From positions 1 through 32,463 of the forward strand of contig DATAIT010000045.1 of NCBI GenBank assembly GCA_036262515.1: a stretch of DNA of 32,463 nucleotides, written 5' to 3'. A program made the translations under genes and the position numbers. The notes beneath the pieces are model-generated. The model was not told the origin of the DNA, did not search any database, and saw only the letters and a list, made by a program, of their open reading frames with translations. Of this stretch, positions 1-6,939 are shown piece by piece. Within the stretch, counting starts at the first letter, position 1. Each line of letters begins with the position of its first letter. The DNA is from Acidimicrobiales bacterium. GTDB taxonomy: Bacteria > Actinomycetota > Acidimicrobiia > Acidimicrobiales > GCA-2861595.

Positions 1-240
1 GGATGTCGCCCACCTGCCAGGTGACCGGCTGTGACGTGGTGGCCCGCTTGGAGACCGACCACCGCCTCGACTGGGCCGACACCCACATGACCCTGCTCGA
101 GTGGCTCGAGCGCATGTGCACCGCCCACCACGACAAGAAGAACCTACGAGGGCTGGGCCCTGGTGGCCGGCAAGGGCAAGCGCGACATGGTGCCGCCCGA
201 CGACCCCCGGCACCCGAAGAACCAGGACCCGGGCGGATGA
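1..240 (+). pseudogene. HNH endonuclease, C-terminal fragment with a frameshift
   Basis: Only the 3' end lies in the window. The reading frame shows a CQVTGC cysteine pair, then LETDH, then CTAHHDKK. This is the usual order of the zinc-binding HNH nuclease domain found at the C-terminus of actinobacterial DUF222/13E12-type proteins. After the second AAG at 138-140 the frame must shift by one base, skipping A141, to continue as TYEGWALVAGKGKR and stop at TGA 238-240. 'HH-x-KT-x-GW' is the normal continuation in this family, so the two frames are parts of one gene. Either the gene is broken or one A is a sequencing error close to the window edge. Family confidence is good; whether it is functional is unknown. 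Confidence 0.7.
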
Positions 241-351
241 GACAGGACGGCCGGCTGCGCGGGGACCGCTGTGTGGCTGTCGAGTCCGAGAAGGCTCGGC
301 ACCTTCTGCGCTCGCCGGCGCCGGCTCCAACCCGCCGGCTCCAGCCCGCCA

Positions 352-393
352 CCGCCTCCGCCGCCGGCCCGGCGCCGCCTCCGCCGCCGGCCC
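352..393. repeat. short GC-rich direct repeat
   Basis: A 19-nt unit at 352-370 recurs at 375-393. It lies in a C-rich, low-complexity stretch (about 300-420) between the HNH fragment and the metalloprotease. Although frame 3 is open from 3 through the whole region, 241-461 reads as Pro/Ala/Arg-rich filler with no domain. I treat it as intergenic. Confidence 0.5.
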
Positions 394-449
394 CAGCCCG
401 GCGCCGGCTCGCAGCCCGGCTCCGGACCCACTGCGAGAGCGGCGAAGCG

Positions 450-455
450 TACATT
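450..455 (+). promoter_or_regulatory. candidate -10 box (TACATT), leaderless start
   Basis: TACATT ends 6 nt before GTG 462, so transcription would begin at or next to the start codon. No Shine-Dalgarno is visible. No recognisable -35 box was found. It supports GTG 462 as the start of the metalloprotease. Confidence 0.4.
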
Positions 456-461
456 CGGTCC

Positions 462-2093
462 GTGGGTCTTTCGGTCTCGCTGCTTGACTCCGAGCTGACA
501 GTCGACCCCGGAGGCTTCGTCCGCACGGAGGTGCGGATCCGCAACTCGGGCAGTCGCACAGCGCGGGTGCGTCTCCGCGTCGCCGGCCCGGCTGCGACGT
601 GGTCGTGGGTGGTGCCGCCCGAGCAGGACGTCGCCGCCGGTGCCGAGTCGGTGATGACGCTGGGGTTCCGGGTTCAACGGACCTCCATCCCGGCGGCAGG
701 CGAGCTCGCCTTCGAGGTGGTGGCGACCCCTGCCATCGGCCACGACTCCGAGAGCGGGGCGCGAGAGCGCATCGCCGAGGCGCTCGTCGGACGTGCCGCA
801 GGCAGCCTCACGGTCACCCCGTTCCGGGAGGTGATCGTCGAGCTGGACCCTCCGGATACCCGCACGGGCGTCCCGACCGACCATGTGGTGGTCGTCGACA
901 ACCGTGGGAACACCCCGATGGTCACGACCCTCGAGCCGAGGGGCGACGCCGCCGTGGAGATGGTGTTCGGATCGACCGAAGTGGAGACGTCGCCGGGCGA
1001 GCGGCACCCGGTTCCGGTCCGGGTACGGCCCCGATCGCAGCCGCTGTTGCGGCCGCGATCGCTCCCGTTCGCCGTGGCGGCCACGTCGGGGGACGGGGAT
1101 CCGGTCACATTGTCCGGGGAGCTGGAGCACCCGGCCCGGTTGTCGCCACCGACCGCCGTCGCCGTGGTCGTGGCTGTCCTGGTGATCGCGGCCGGCCTCC
1201 GGTTCAGCGTGCTGGCCCCCGACGACGCGCCGGCCACCGACGTGGCGGCGGCCGACAACGCCGCATCGGCCGGCACGGCGGAACGGGCCGCTTCGAGTGA
1301 CCTGTCCTCTGGGCACGGCCCATCCGGTGGCCACGGCGGTTGCGCCGCCGACGGCCACCGTGACACCAGGGCGACCGGGCTCACTCCGGACCAGATCCCG
1401 AGCCTTCCGCCCGACTACGCCTTCTTCCAGGTCGCGTCGGACAACTGCTCACCCGTGCGCTGGAACCCGTGCAAGCCCATCCACTACGTGATCAATCCGG
1501 CCAACGCCCCGGCCACCGGCGTGGCCGACACGCGGGAGGCGTTCAAGCGCCTCGCCGCCGCGACCGGCATGACCTACGTCGACGACGGGCTCACCGACGA
1601 GGACAGCCAGGGCGACCGGGCGTACCAGCCGGATCGCTACGGCGATGTGTGGGCGCCGATCCTCGTCCACTGGATGTCGAACAGCAGGGCCCAGGGCGAC
1701 ATCCAGGTGATCGGCGGCGGCTTCCCGACCCAGGTGGGGGACGTCTATGTGACGGGCAACCTCTTCCTCAACCCGAACGTGGTCACCAACACGGAGACTC
1801 GGAGCACGGTGGCCGGTGGATTCGACGACGGCTCGGTGGGAATCGGTGCCATCGGTCCCGAAGGCGTCACCTGGGGGCGGGTGATCCTCCACGAGCTGGC
1901 CCACATCACCGGCCTCGGGCACGTGAGCGTTCCCTCGAACCTCATGTACCCCGAGACCAGCGACCAGACCGGCGCGGCGGGGTTCTCGCAGGACGACCTC
2001 GCCGGCATGAAGCTGCTCGGCCGCGACGCCGGCTGCCTCGAGACCCCGAAGCCCGGCCCGTTGCCCGACCCCCGCACCGCCCGCCGCCCGTAG
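462..2093 (+). CDS. membrane-anchored matrixin-like zinc metalloprotease
   Basis: Predicted 543-residue protein. Residues about 5-90 and 110-220 look like two beta-sandwich/CARDB-type modules (for example VRTEVRIRNSGS). A hydrophobic stretch near 230-250 (AVAVVVAVLVIAAG) is the only membrane segment, followed by an Ala/Gly/Ser linker and a C-terminal catalytic domain. The zinc motif HELAHITGLGH is at residues 477-487 (His477, Glu478, His481, His487), with a Met-turn in NLMYPE around Met495, as in M10/matrixin peptidases. With no N-terminal signal, the N-terminal part should be cytoplasmic and the protease outside. GTG 462 was chosen because upstream sequence is low complexity and a TACATT box precedes it; an ATG at 237 overlapping the HNH stop is possible but poor. 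The linker at 1290-1385 reads better in another frame for about 20 codons, which may indicate compensating indels. Confidence 0.8.
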   Translation: MGLSVSLLDSELTVDPGGFVRTEVRIRNSGSRTARVRLRVAGPAATWSWVVPPEQDVAAGAESVMTLGFRVQRTSIPAAGELAFEVVATPAIGHDSESGARERIAEALVGRAAGSLTVTPFREVIVELDPPDTRTGVPTDHVVVVDNRGNTPMVTTLEPRGDAAVEMVFGSTEVETSPGERHPVPVRVRPRSQPLLRPRSLPFAVAATSGDGDPVTLSGELEHPARLSPPTAVAVVVAVLVIAAGLRFSVLAPDDAPATDVAAADNAASAGTAERAASSDLSSGHGPSGGHGGCAADGHRDTRATGLTPDQIPSLPPDYAFFQVASDNCSPVRWNPCKPIHYVINPANAPATGVADTREAFKRLAAATGMTYVDDGLTDEDSQGDRAYQPDRYGDVWAPILVHWMSNSRAQGDIQVIGGGFPTQVGDVYVTGNLFLNPNVVTNTETRSTVAGGFDDGSVGIGAIGPEGVTWGRVILHELAHITGLGHVSVPSNLMYPETSDQTGAAGFSQDDLAGMKLLGRDAGCLETPKPGPLPDPRTARRP

Positions 2094-2195
2094 CAGACGG
2101 CCGAACCCCCGAACCCCGAACCCCCGCACGGCCCGCCGCCCGCCGCAGACCTCCGCAAAGCCTGGCTCCCGTCGGGCCGGCGTCTCCGGCCCGGG

Positions 2196-3038
2196 TCAGG
2201 CGACGGGTCGCCGCCGGTCCATGGCCACCTGCAGGGTGACGAGCAGGACGATGGTCACGAGCAGGGCGACGACGAAGCTGGTGACGGCCCAGTCGGGCCC
2301 GACGAAGTCCCGACGCACCCGCAGGGCGCCGAGCCCAACGAGCACGAGCCCGAGGGTGGCCGTCTGCATCGGGATCCGGAAGCAGCTCCAGCGGTCCTCG
2401 AAGGCGAAGCACAGCCAGGTGACGGCCGGGAAGGCGACGAAGGCGCTGATCGACCGGGCCGTGAGCGGGGTGATCGTCCACGGAAAGGACTTGAGCGCCG
2501 CCTCGGGGTCGACGAACAGCGCGGCGGCCACACACAGCTGGCCCGCCCCGCCGAACGCCACGGCCCGGCGCAGCCCGGCAGGGATGCGCACGTCGCCGGC
2601 CTCGAGGCCGCCGGGGTCCGTCCGCTGGTTGTTCCGCCACAAGAGCGGGAGGAGTGGCGGCGTGATGATGTACAGGGCCAGCCACGCCCAGAACGAGACG
2701 TGGCCGTGGTTGAACTTGTCCCAGTGCAGGATCGTGGCCAGCAGGAGCATGCTCGTGAACACGGTGGTGGCGAGGAAGCCCACCGCCACCCGGTGCCAGC
2801 GCCGGTCCAGGGCGACCCGGAAGAAGAAGTAGGCCCCCGACACGTAGCCGCCGCCCATCACGATGGCCGACATCCTCGGCTTGATGGTCCACGCCCACAG
2901 CGCCTTGGTGTGGGTGGGAAACAGGTAGAGGATCGTCCACGCCGCCACCAGCACGGGCACGATGCACACGGCCGTCCACCAGGTGGGCGCGAGCAGACGG
3001 TCGGTGCGTTCGCCCCCTTGTGCCGTGACATCGGTCAC
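2196..3038 (-). CDS. polytopic membrane protein, unknown function
   Basis: 280 residues with about eight hydrophobic segments, starting with WWTAVCIVPVLVAAWTILY and ending with FVVALLVTIVLLVTLQVAM. Polar loops contain HWDKFNHGH, which could bind a metal or ligand, and a cytoplasmic WRNNQRTDPGG loop. I do not recognise a named family. The GTG at 3038 was chosen because the predicted protein then begins with a short polar segment before the first helix. TACAAC lies 8 nt upstream as a possible weak -10 box. An ATG at 3083 would add 15 Arg-rich residues. The gene diverges from the acetyltransferase at 3127 across 88 bp and converges with the metalloprotease. Confidence 0.75.
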   Translation of the reverse strand: MTDVTAQGGERTDRLLAPTWWTAVCIVPVLVAAWTILYLFPTHTKALWAWTIKPRMSAIVMGGGYVSGAYFFFRVALDRRWHRVAVGFLATTVFTSMLLLATILHWDKFNHGHVSFWAWLALYIITPPLLPLLWRNNQRTDPGGLEAGDVRIPAGLRRAVAFGGAGQLCVAAALFVDPEAALKSFPWTITPLTARSISAFVAFPAVTWLCFAFEDRWSCFRIPMQTATLGLVLVGLGALRVRRDFVGPDWAVTSFVVALLVTIVLLVTLQVAMDRRRPVA

Positions 3039-3111
3039 GCCTCGACGTTGTACCGGGTTTCTCGGACGCGCGCCAGAGAGCACCGGTTGTGGCGCCGAAC
3101 GAGCAGCGGAG

Positions 3112-3117
3112 TAATTT
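3112..3117 (+). promoter_or_regulatory. candidate -10 box (TAATTT)
   Basis: TAATTT lies 9 nt upstream of GTG 3127 in the 88-bp divergent gap. It is the most A/T-rich spot in the area. There is no clear -35 box. A start at or just before the GTG would give a nearly leaderless mRNA. Confidence 0.4.
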
Positions 3118-3126
3118 CGGCCGAAG

Positions 3127-3789
3127 GTGAGCGACGGGGCGATGGCGCGCGAGATCGAGGAGGGAGACGAAGCAGCAGCGCCCTACCCGCCCGGGCTGAA
3201 GGGCGACCTGGCCAAGCTCTTCTCGCCTACCGGCACGCACCAGGGCAAGCCCGACCTCCGGGCCGCCGCCCGTCGGGTCCTCACCCGGCCCGGCCCGCTG
3301 GCCCTGGTGCTGTACCGGACGTCCAACAAGCTGTGGACGTCCGGGCACCCGGCGCTGGCCGAGGGTGTCTGGCGGCTGAACCTCTTCCTCACGGGAGCCG
3401 ACATCCACCCGGCGGCCGAGATCGGCGGCGGTCTGCGCCTCACTCACACCTCCGGCCTGGTCATCGGCAGGGGCGCCCGGCTGGGATCGGACATGAACGT
3501 GCTGCACGGCGTCACCATCGGCGGGTCGGGCAAGCGGTGGTTCGACCCCTCCTTTGAGGACGGCCTGCCCGAGATCGGCGACGGCACCGAGATCTGGGCC
3601 GGGGCCAAGGTGCTCGGGGCGGTGAAGGTCGGCCGGCGGTGCCACATCGGCGCCAACGCGGTGGTGACCCGCGACCTGCCGGACGGCGCGTCCTATACGG
3701 TCGGCCAGCCCGTGCGCGACCTCCGCCGGCGGGTCGAGGAGCTGGAGGCGCAGGTGCGGGAGCTGCAGACGAAGCTGGAGAGTCCGTGA
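3127..3789 (+). CDS. serine acetyltransferase-like hexapeptide-repeat acyltransferase
   Basis: 220 residues. The central part is a left-handed beta-helix of the CysE type: ADIHPAAEIGGG, LTHTSGLVIG (His107 at the place of the catalytic histidine), HGVTIGG, then EIGDGTEIWAGAKVLGAVKV and HIGANAVV. CysE enzymes move acetyl from acetyl-CoA to the hydroxyl of serine, the first step of cysteine synthesis. The N-terminal helical domain is short (about 85 residues against roughly 140 in E. coli CysE), so another hydroxylated acceptor is possible. The C-terminus ends in a short coiled coil (RRRVEELEAQVRELQTKLES), which may oligomerise. No cysK lies beside it. Its stop overlaps the carbamoyltransferase start by 4 nt (GTGA), so the two are likely translated together. 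An alternative ATG start lies at 3142. Confidence 0.82.
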   Translation: MSDGAMAREIEEGDEAAAPYPPGLKGDLAKLFSPTGTHQGKPDLRAAARRVLTRPGPLALVLYRTSNKLWTSGHPALAEGVWRLNLFLTGADIHPAAEIGGGLRLTHTSGLVIGRGARLGSDMNVLHGVTIGGSGKRWFDPSFEDGLPEIGDGTEIWAGAKVLGAVKVGRRCHIGANAVVTRDLPDGASYTVGQPVRDLRRRVEELEAQVRELQTKLESP

Positions 3790-5465
3790 CCGCAGTCCTG
3801 GGACTCAACTGCTTCAGCCACGACACCTCGGCGTGCCTGCTGGTGGACGGGGCGGTGGTCGCCATCGGCGAGCAGGAGCGGTTCGACCGCGACCAGCACA
3901 CCAAGCACTTCCCCCACGCCGCCATCGCCTACTGCCTCCAGCAGGCGGGCCTCGGCATCGACCAGGTCGACGCCGTCGCCTTCGCCCACCACGGCGGCCT
4001 CGACTTCGCCCGGGGAACGGCCGATGCCGTGGCCCGGATGGCGCCCAAGCGGCTGGGCGCCCAGGCGTACACCGACGCACGTCTGGTGCTCAAGGAGCGC
4101 AGCTTCCGCCGCATCTGGGGCTACAAGGGGAAGGTCTTCCACGTCGGCCACCACGACGCACATGCGGCCAGCGCCTTCTTCTCGAGCCCCTACGACCGGG
4201 CGGCCGTGCTGACCCTCGACCGCGGCGGAGACTTCCTGTCGACGACCATGGCGGTGGGCGAGGGGAACCGGCTGCGCCAGATCGGCATGGTGCGCAACCC
4301 GCACTCCCTCGGCGAGGTGTACACCGCTTTCACCTGGCTGCTGGGCTTCCGGCCCAACGCCGACGAGGGAAAGCTCATGGGGCTGGCGCCCTACGGGCGC
4401 GACGTTCTGGCCAAGGACATCCGCGACCTCGTCCACCTCCGCGACGACGGGCGTTTCAAGGTCAACCTCCACTGGTTCCGCTACCAGCGCGAGGGTGGTT
4501 CGTTCTCCAAGGCCGGACTGGCCCGCTTCGGCCCGCCCCGGGTCCCCGAGTCCGAGATCACCGACCGCCACCAGGATCTGGCCTACGCCTGCCAGGATCT
4601 GGTGGAGGAGGCGGGGCTGCACGTGGCCCGGGCCGTGCGGAAGGCCACCGGCATGGAGCGGTTGTGCCTGGCCGGGGGCGTGGCGCTCAACTCGGTGATG
4701 AACGCCCGCGTCCTGGCCGAGGCCGGCTTCGACGAGATGTACGTGCAACCGGCGGCATCCGACGCCGGCAACGCCCTGGGCGCCGCCGCGTGGGTGTGGC
4801 ACCACGAGATGGGCCAGCCCCGGGGCTGGTCGATGGAGCACGCCTTCTGGGGCCCCAGCTGGACCGAGCGCGACTGCGCGGCGGCCCTGTCCGCCCGCGG
4901 CCTGGAGACCCGCAAGGTCGCCGACCCAGCGGCCGAGGCGGCTGAGCGAGTGGCGGCCGGGAAGGTCGTCGGTTGGTTCCAGGGGCGCTCGGAGATCGGG
5001 CCCCGTGCCCTGGGCGCCCGCTCGATCATCGCCGACCCCCGCCGGGCCGAGATGGTGGAGACGGTGAACGCCCGCATCAAGCGGCGGGAGGCGTTCCGTC
5101 CCTTCGCCCCGAGCGTGCTCGACGAGCGCGGCTCCGAGTACTTCGAGAACTACTCGCACAACCCGTTCATGCTGCTGGTGCTGCCGGTGCGCCCCGAGAA
5201 GCGCTCGGTGATCCCGGCCGTCACCCACGTGGACGGCACCGGCCGCATGCAGAGCGTGAGCCCGTCGTTCAACCCGGCGTACCACCGGCTGATCTCCGAG
5301 TTCGACCGCCGCACCGGCGTCCCGGTGGTCCTCAACACGAGCTTCAACCTCCGGGGCGAGCCCATGGTGAACCGGCCCGAAGAAGCGGTGGAGGACTACC
5401 TCAAGAGCCAGATGGACGCCCTGTTCCTCGGCGACCTGATGGCCGAGAAGGCGCCGGCGCCCTGA
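3786..5465 (+). CDS. carbamoyltransferase, NodU/CmcH/TobZ family
   Basis: 559 residues, typical for the family. The N-terminal Kae1/YrdC-related part starts GLNCFSHDTSACLLVDG and contains HVGHHDAHAASAF (metal/adenylate-site histidines) and TLDRGGDF. The C-terminal part has the signature GRSEIGPRALGARSI, then RREAFRPFAPSVL and LNTSFNLRGEPMV. Known members carbamoylate a hydroxyl of a natural product or sugar using carbamoyl phosphate and ATP. GTG 3786 was chosen because the protein then begins at the conserved 'xVLGLNxFSHDTSA' edge and overlaps the preceding gene by GTGA. No biosynthetic cluster surrounds the pair, so the acceptor is unknown; acetylation and carbamoylation of the same sugar or metabolite is an inference. 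Confidence 0.88.
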   Translation: MTAVLGLNCFSHDTSACLLVDGAVVAIGEQERFDRDQHTKHFPHAAIAYCLQQAGLGIDQVDAVAFAHHGGLDFARGTADAVARMAPKRLGAQAYTDARLVLKERSFRRIWGYKGKVFHVGHHDAHAASAFFSSPYDRAAVLTLDRGGDFLSTTMAVGEGNRLRQIGMVRNPHSLGEVYTAFTWLLGFRPNADEGKLMGLAPYGRDVLAKDIRDLVHLRDDGRFKVNLHWFRYQREGGSFSKAGLARFGPPRVPESEITDRHQDLAYACQDLVEEAGLHVARAVRKATGMERLCLAGGVALNSVMNARVLAEAGFDEMYVQPAASDAGNALGAAAWVWHHEMGQPRGWSMEHAFWGPSWTERDCAAALSARGLETRKVADPAAEAAERVAAGKVVGWFQGRSEIGPRALGARSIIADPRRAEMVETVNARIKRREAFRPFAPSVLDERGSEYFENYSHNPFMLLVLPVRPEKRSVIPAVTHVDGTGRMQSVSPSFNPAYHRLISEFDRRTGVPVVLNTSFNLRGEPMVNRPEEAVEDYLKSQMDALFLGDLMAEKAPAP

Positions 5466-5489
5466 GCGACGAGGCGGTGCGCAGGACGG

Positions 5490-5504
5490 CTCCCGCGCCG
5501 GGAG
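5490..5504. terminator. hairpin between convergent genes
   Basis: CTCCCG-CGC-CGGGAG forms a 6-bp GC stem with a 3-nt loop in the 40-bp gap between the carbamoyltransferase stop and the sigma factor stop. There is no T-run on either side, so it could be a weak bidirectional terminator. Confidence 0.3.
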
Positions 5505-5505
5505 G

Positions 5506-6459
5506 TCAGCCCTGCAGCGTCAAAAGGTCGCGCTGGCCCTCGGTGGAGGCCCGGCGCAGCTTGGCCAGCGCCTTCGACTCGATCTGGCGGATCCGCTCGC
5601 GGGTGACGTTGAACCGCTGGGCCAGCTCCTCGAGCGTGCGGGGGGCACCCCGGTCGAGGCCGTAGCGGAGGAACAGCACCTCGCGCTCGCGCTCGCCGAG
5701 GGAGGCCAGCATCACGCCGACGGCCTCCGGCAGCAGGCCGGCGAGGACCTGCTCGTCCGGCGCCGGCGCGTTGGCGTCCTCGACGGTGTCGCCCAGCTCC
5801 ATGTCGCCTTCGGAGCCGAGACTCTCGGAGAAGGACCGGGGCGAGCTGAGGTGGGGGAGCAGGTCCTCCACCTGGCGCAGCGGGAGGTCGACGATGGCGG
5901 CCAGCTCGGCCGAGCTGGGCTGGCGGCCGTGCAGCCGCTCGAACTCGGAGGTGGCCTTGCGCATCCGCATCACCTGGTCGCCGGTGTGCACGGGCAGGCG
6001 GATGGTGCGTCCGTTGTTGGCGATGCTGCGCGTCATGGCCTGGCGGATCCACCAGCTGGCGTAGGTGGAGAACTTGAACCCGCGTCGCGGGTCGAACTTC
6101 TCCACCGCCCGCAGCAGGCCCAGATTGCCCTCCTGGATGAGGTCCAGCATGGGAAGCCCCGACGAGCGATACCGGCGCGCCAGCGACACCACCAGGCGAA
6201 GGTTGCTCTGGACGAACTTCGTGGTGGCGTCGTCCCCGGCGCGAACGCGCTTCTTCAGGGCCTTGATACGGGCCGGCGTGGGAGCGGCCGCATCGGACAG
6301 TTCGGTGGCCGCCGCCTTGCCGTCGGCGACGAGCTCGCCGAGGCGGACTTCGTCATCACGGGTCAGCAGCGGATGGACGCTGATGTCCTGGAGGTAGATC
6401 CCCACCAGGTCGTCATCGCCCGTCTGCGCTCTGCTTGGTGCCAACCCACTCCTCCGCAT
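5506..6459 (-). CDS. RNA polymerase sigma-70 factor, group 2 (RpoD/HrdB-like)
   Basis: 317 residues. Region 1.2 (VGIYLQDISVHPLLTRDDEV) is followed by region 2 with NLRLVVSLARRY, LDLIQEGNLGLLRAVEKFD and FSTYASWWIRQAMTRSI, then region 3 and a region 4 helix-turn-helix (TLEELAQRFNVTRERIRQIE). It lacks the long acidic region 1.1 of a housekeeping RpoD, so it is a non-essential primary-like sigma of the SigB/HrdB type. Start is uncertain: ATG 6459 has no Shine-Dalgarno, whereas AGGAG inside its first codons (6453-6449) lies 4 nt before an in-frame TTG at 6444. A GATAAT -10 box lies upstream. It stands alone, convergent with the carbamoyltransferase. Confidence 0.93.
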   Translation of the reverse strand: MRRSGLAPSRAQTGDDDLVGIYLQDISVHPLLTRDDEVRLGELVADGKAAATELSDAAAPTPARIKALKKRVRAGDDATTKFVQSNLRLVVSLARRYRSSGLPMLDLIQEGNLGLLRAVEKFDPRRGFKFSTYASWWIRQAMTRSIANNGRTIRLPVHTGDQVMRMRKATSEFERLHGRQPSSAELAAIVDLPLRQVEDLLPHLSSPRSFSESLGSEGDMELGDTVEDANAPAPDEQVLAGLLPEAVGVMLASLGEREREVLFLRYGLDRGAPRTLEELAQRFNVTRERIRQIESKALAKLRRASTEGQRDLLTLQG

Positions 6460-6487
6460 GTAGTCGCGCCGCCAGCCCGGCGAGACG

Positions 6488-6493
6488 ATTATC
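6488..6493 (-). promoter_or_regulatory. candidate -10 box (GATAAT) for the sigma factor
   Basis: Reading on the minus strand, GATAAT is close to the TATAAT consensus. It would start transcription near 6481 and leave a 5' leader of about 20-35 nt. No convincing -35 hexamer lies 16-18 nt upstream, so the promoter may need another factor. Confidence 0.45.
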
Positions 6494-6542
6494 CATGATT
6501 CGGCACGACCCGGCTATCGACGGGCTGCCTTGGGGCGATTCG

Positions 6543-6782
6543 TCAGTTCCCGAGCGGTGTCCGGAGCAGGTTGAGGGCGAGGAGCAGCACGATGCCCCAC
6601 AGGATGAACCAGATGGATGCGGCCACGATCAGGCCGAGAAGGCACCCGGGCGGGAGCTCTCGCATGCGGGGAATGCCCTCGCTGAACGAGAAGCGCTCGC
6701 CCTCCTCGGAGAGGACGCCCGTGAAGAGGACGAACAGCACGCCGCCGAAGACGACGCACAGGACCACCAGAAAGATCAGCAA
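6543..6782 (-). CDS. small membrane protein, two helices
   Basis: 79 residues: an N-terminal hydrophobic segment (LIFLVVLCVVFGGVLFVLF), a charged loop of about 30 residues (SEEGERFSFSEGIPRMRELP) and a second hydrophobic segment (GLIVAASIWFILWGIVLLLA). No family is recognised. A stop codon lies three codons upstream in frame, so translation must start at TTG 6782, CTG 6779 or a GTG a few codons later; GAGG lies at a usable distance from the TTG. The hydrophobic pattern is clear only in this frame, which supports it over an overlapping Arg-rich ORF. It is divergent from the penicillin-binding protein and could be a small envelope factor, but this is only positional. Confidence 0.6.
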   Translation of the reverse strand: MLIFLVVLCVVFGGVLFVLFTGVLSEEGERFSFSEGIPRMRELPPGCLLGLIVAASIWFILWGIVLLLALNLLRTPLGN

Positions 6783-6925
6783 CCCGGTTCATCCTCATGC
6801 GCAGTCGGCCAGCCGTCCCCGGGCGCGGGACGACGCTGGATGTGGCGCCCGGCCGGGCGGCGCGGGCGGGCGCAGCCTACCCGGGACGGCCCCTCCGCGA
6901 CACTCGCCGCGACGAGCGCGCGTGA

Positions 6926-6931
6926 CAGACT
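6926..6931 (+). promoter_or_regulatory. candidate -10 box (CAGACT)
   Basis: CAGACT ends 8 nt before GTG 6940. The same hexamer with the same 8-nt gap precedes the GH99-like gene at 26826. It is weaker than TANNNT but keeps A2 and T6. A leaderless start is suggested. Confidence 0.35.
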
Positions 6932-6939
6932 GACCCCTC

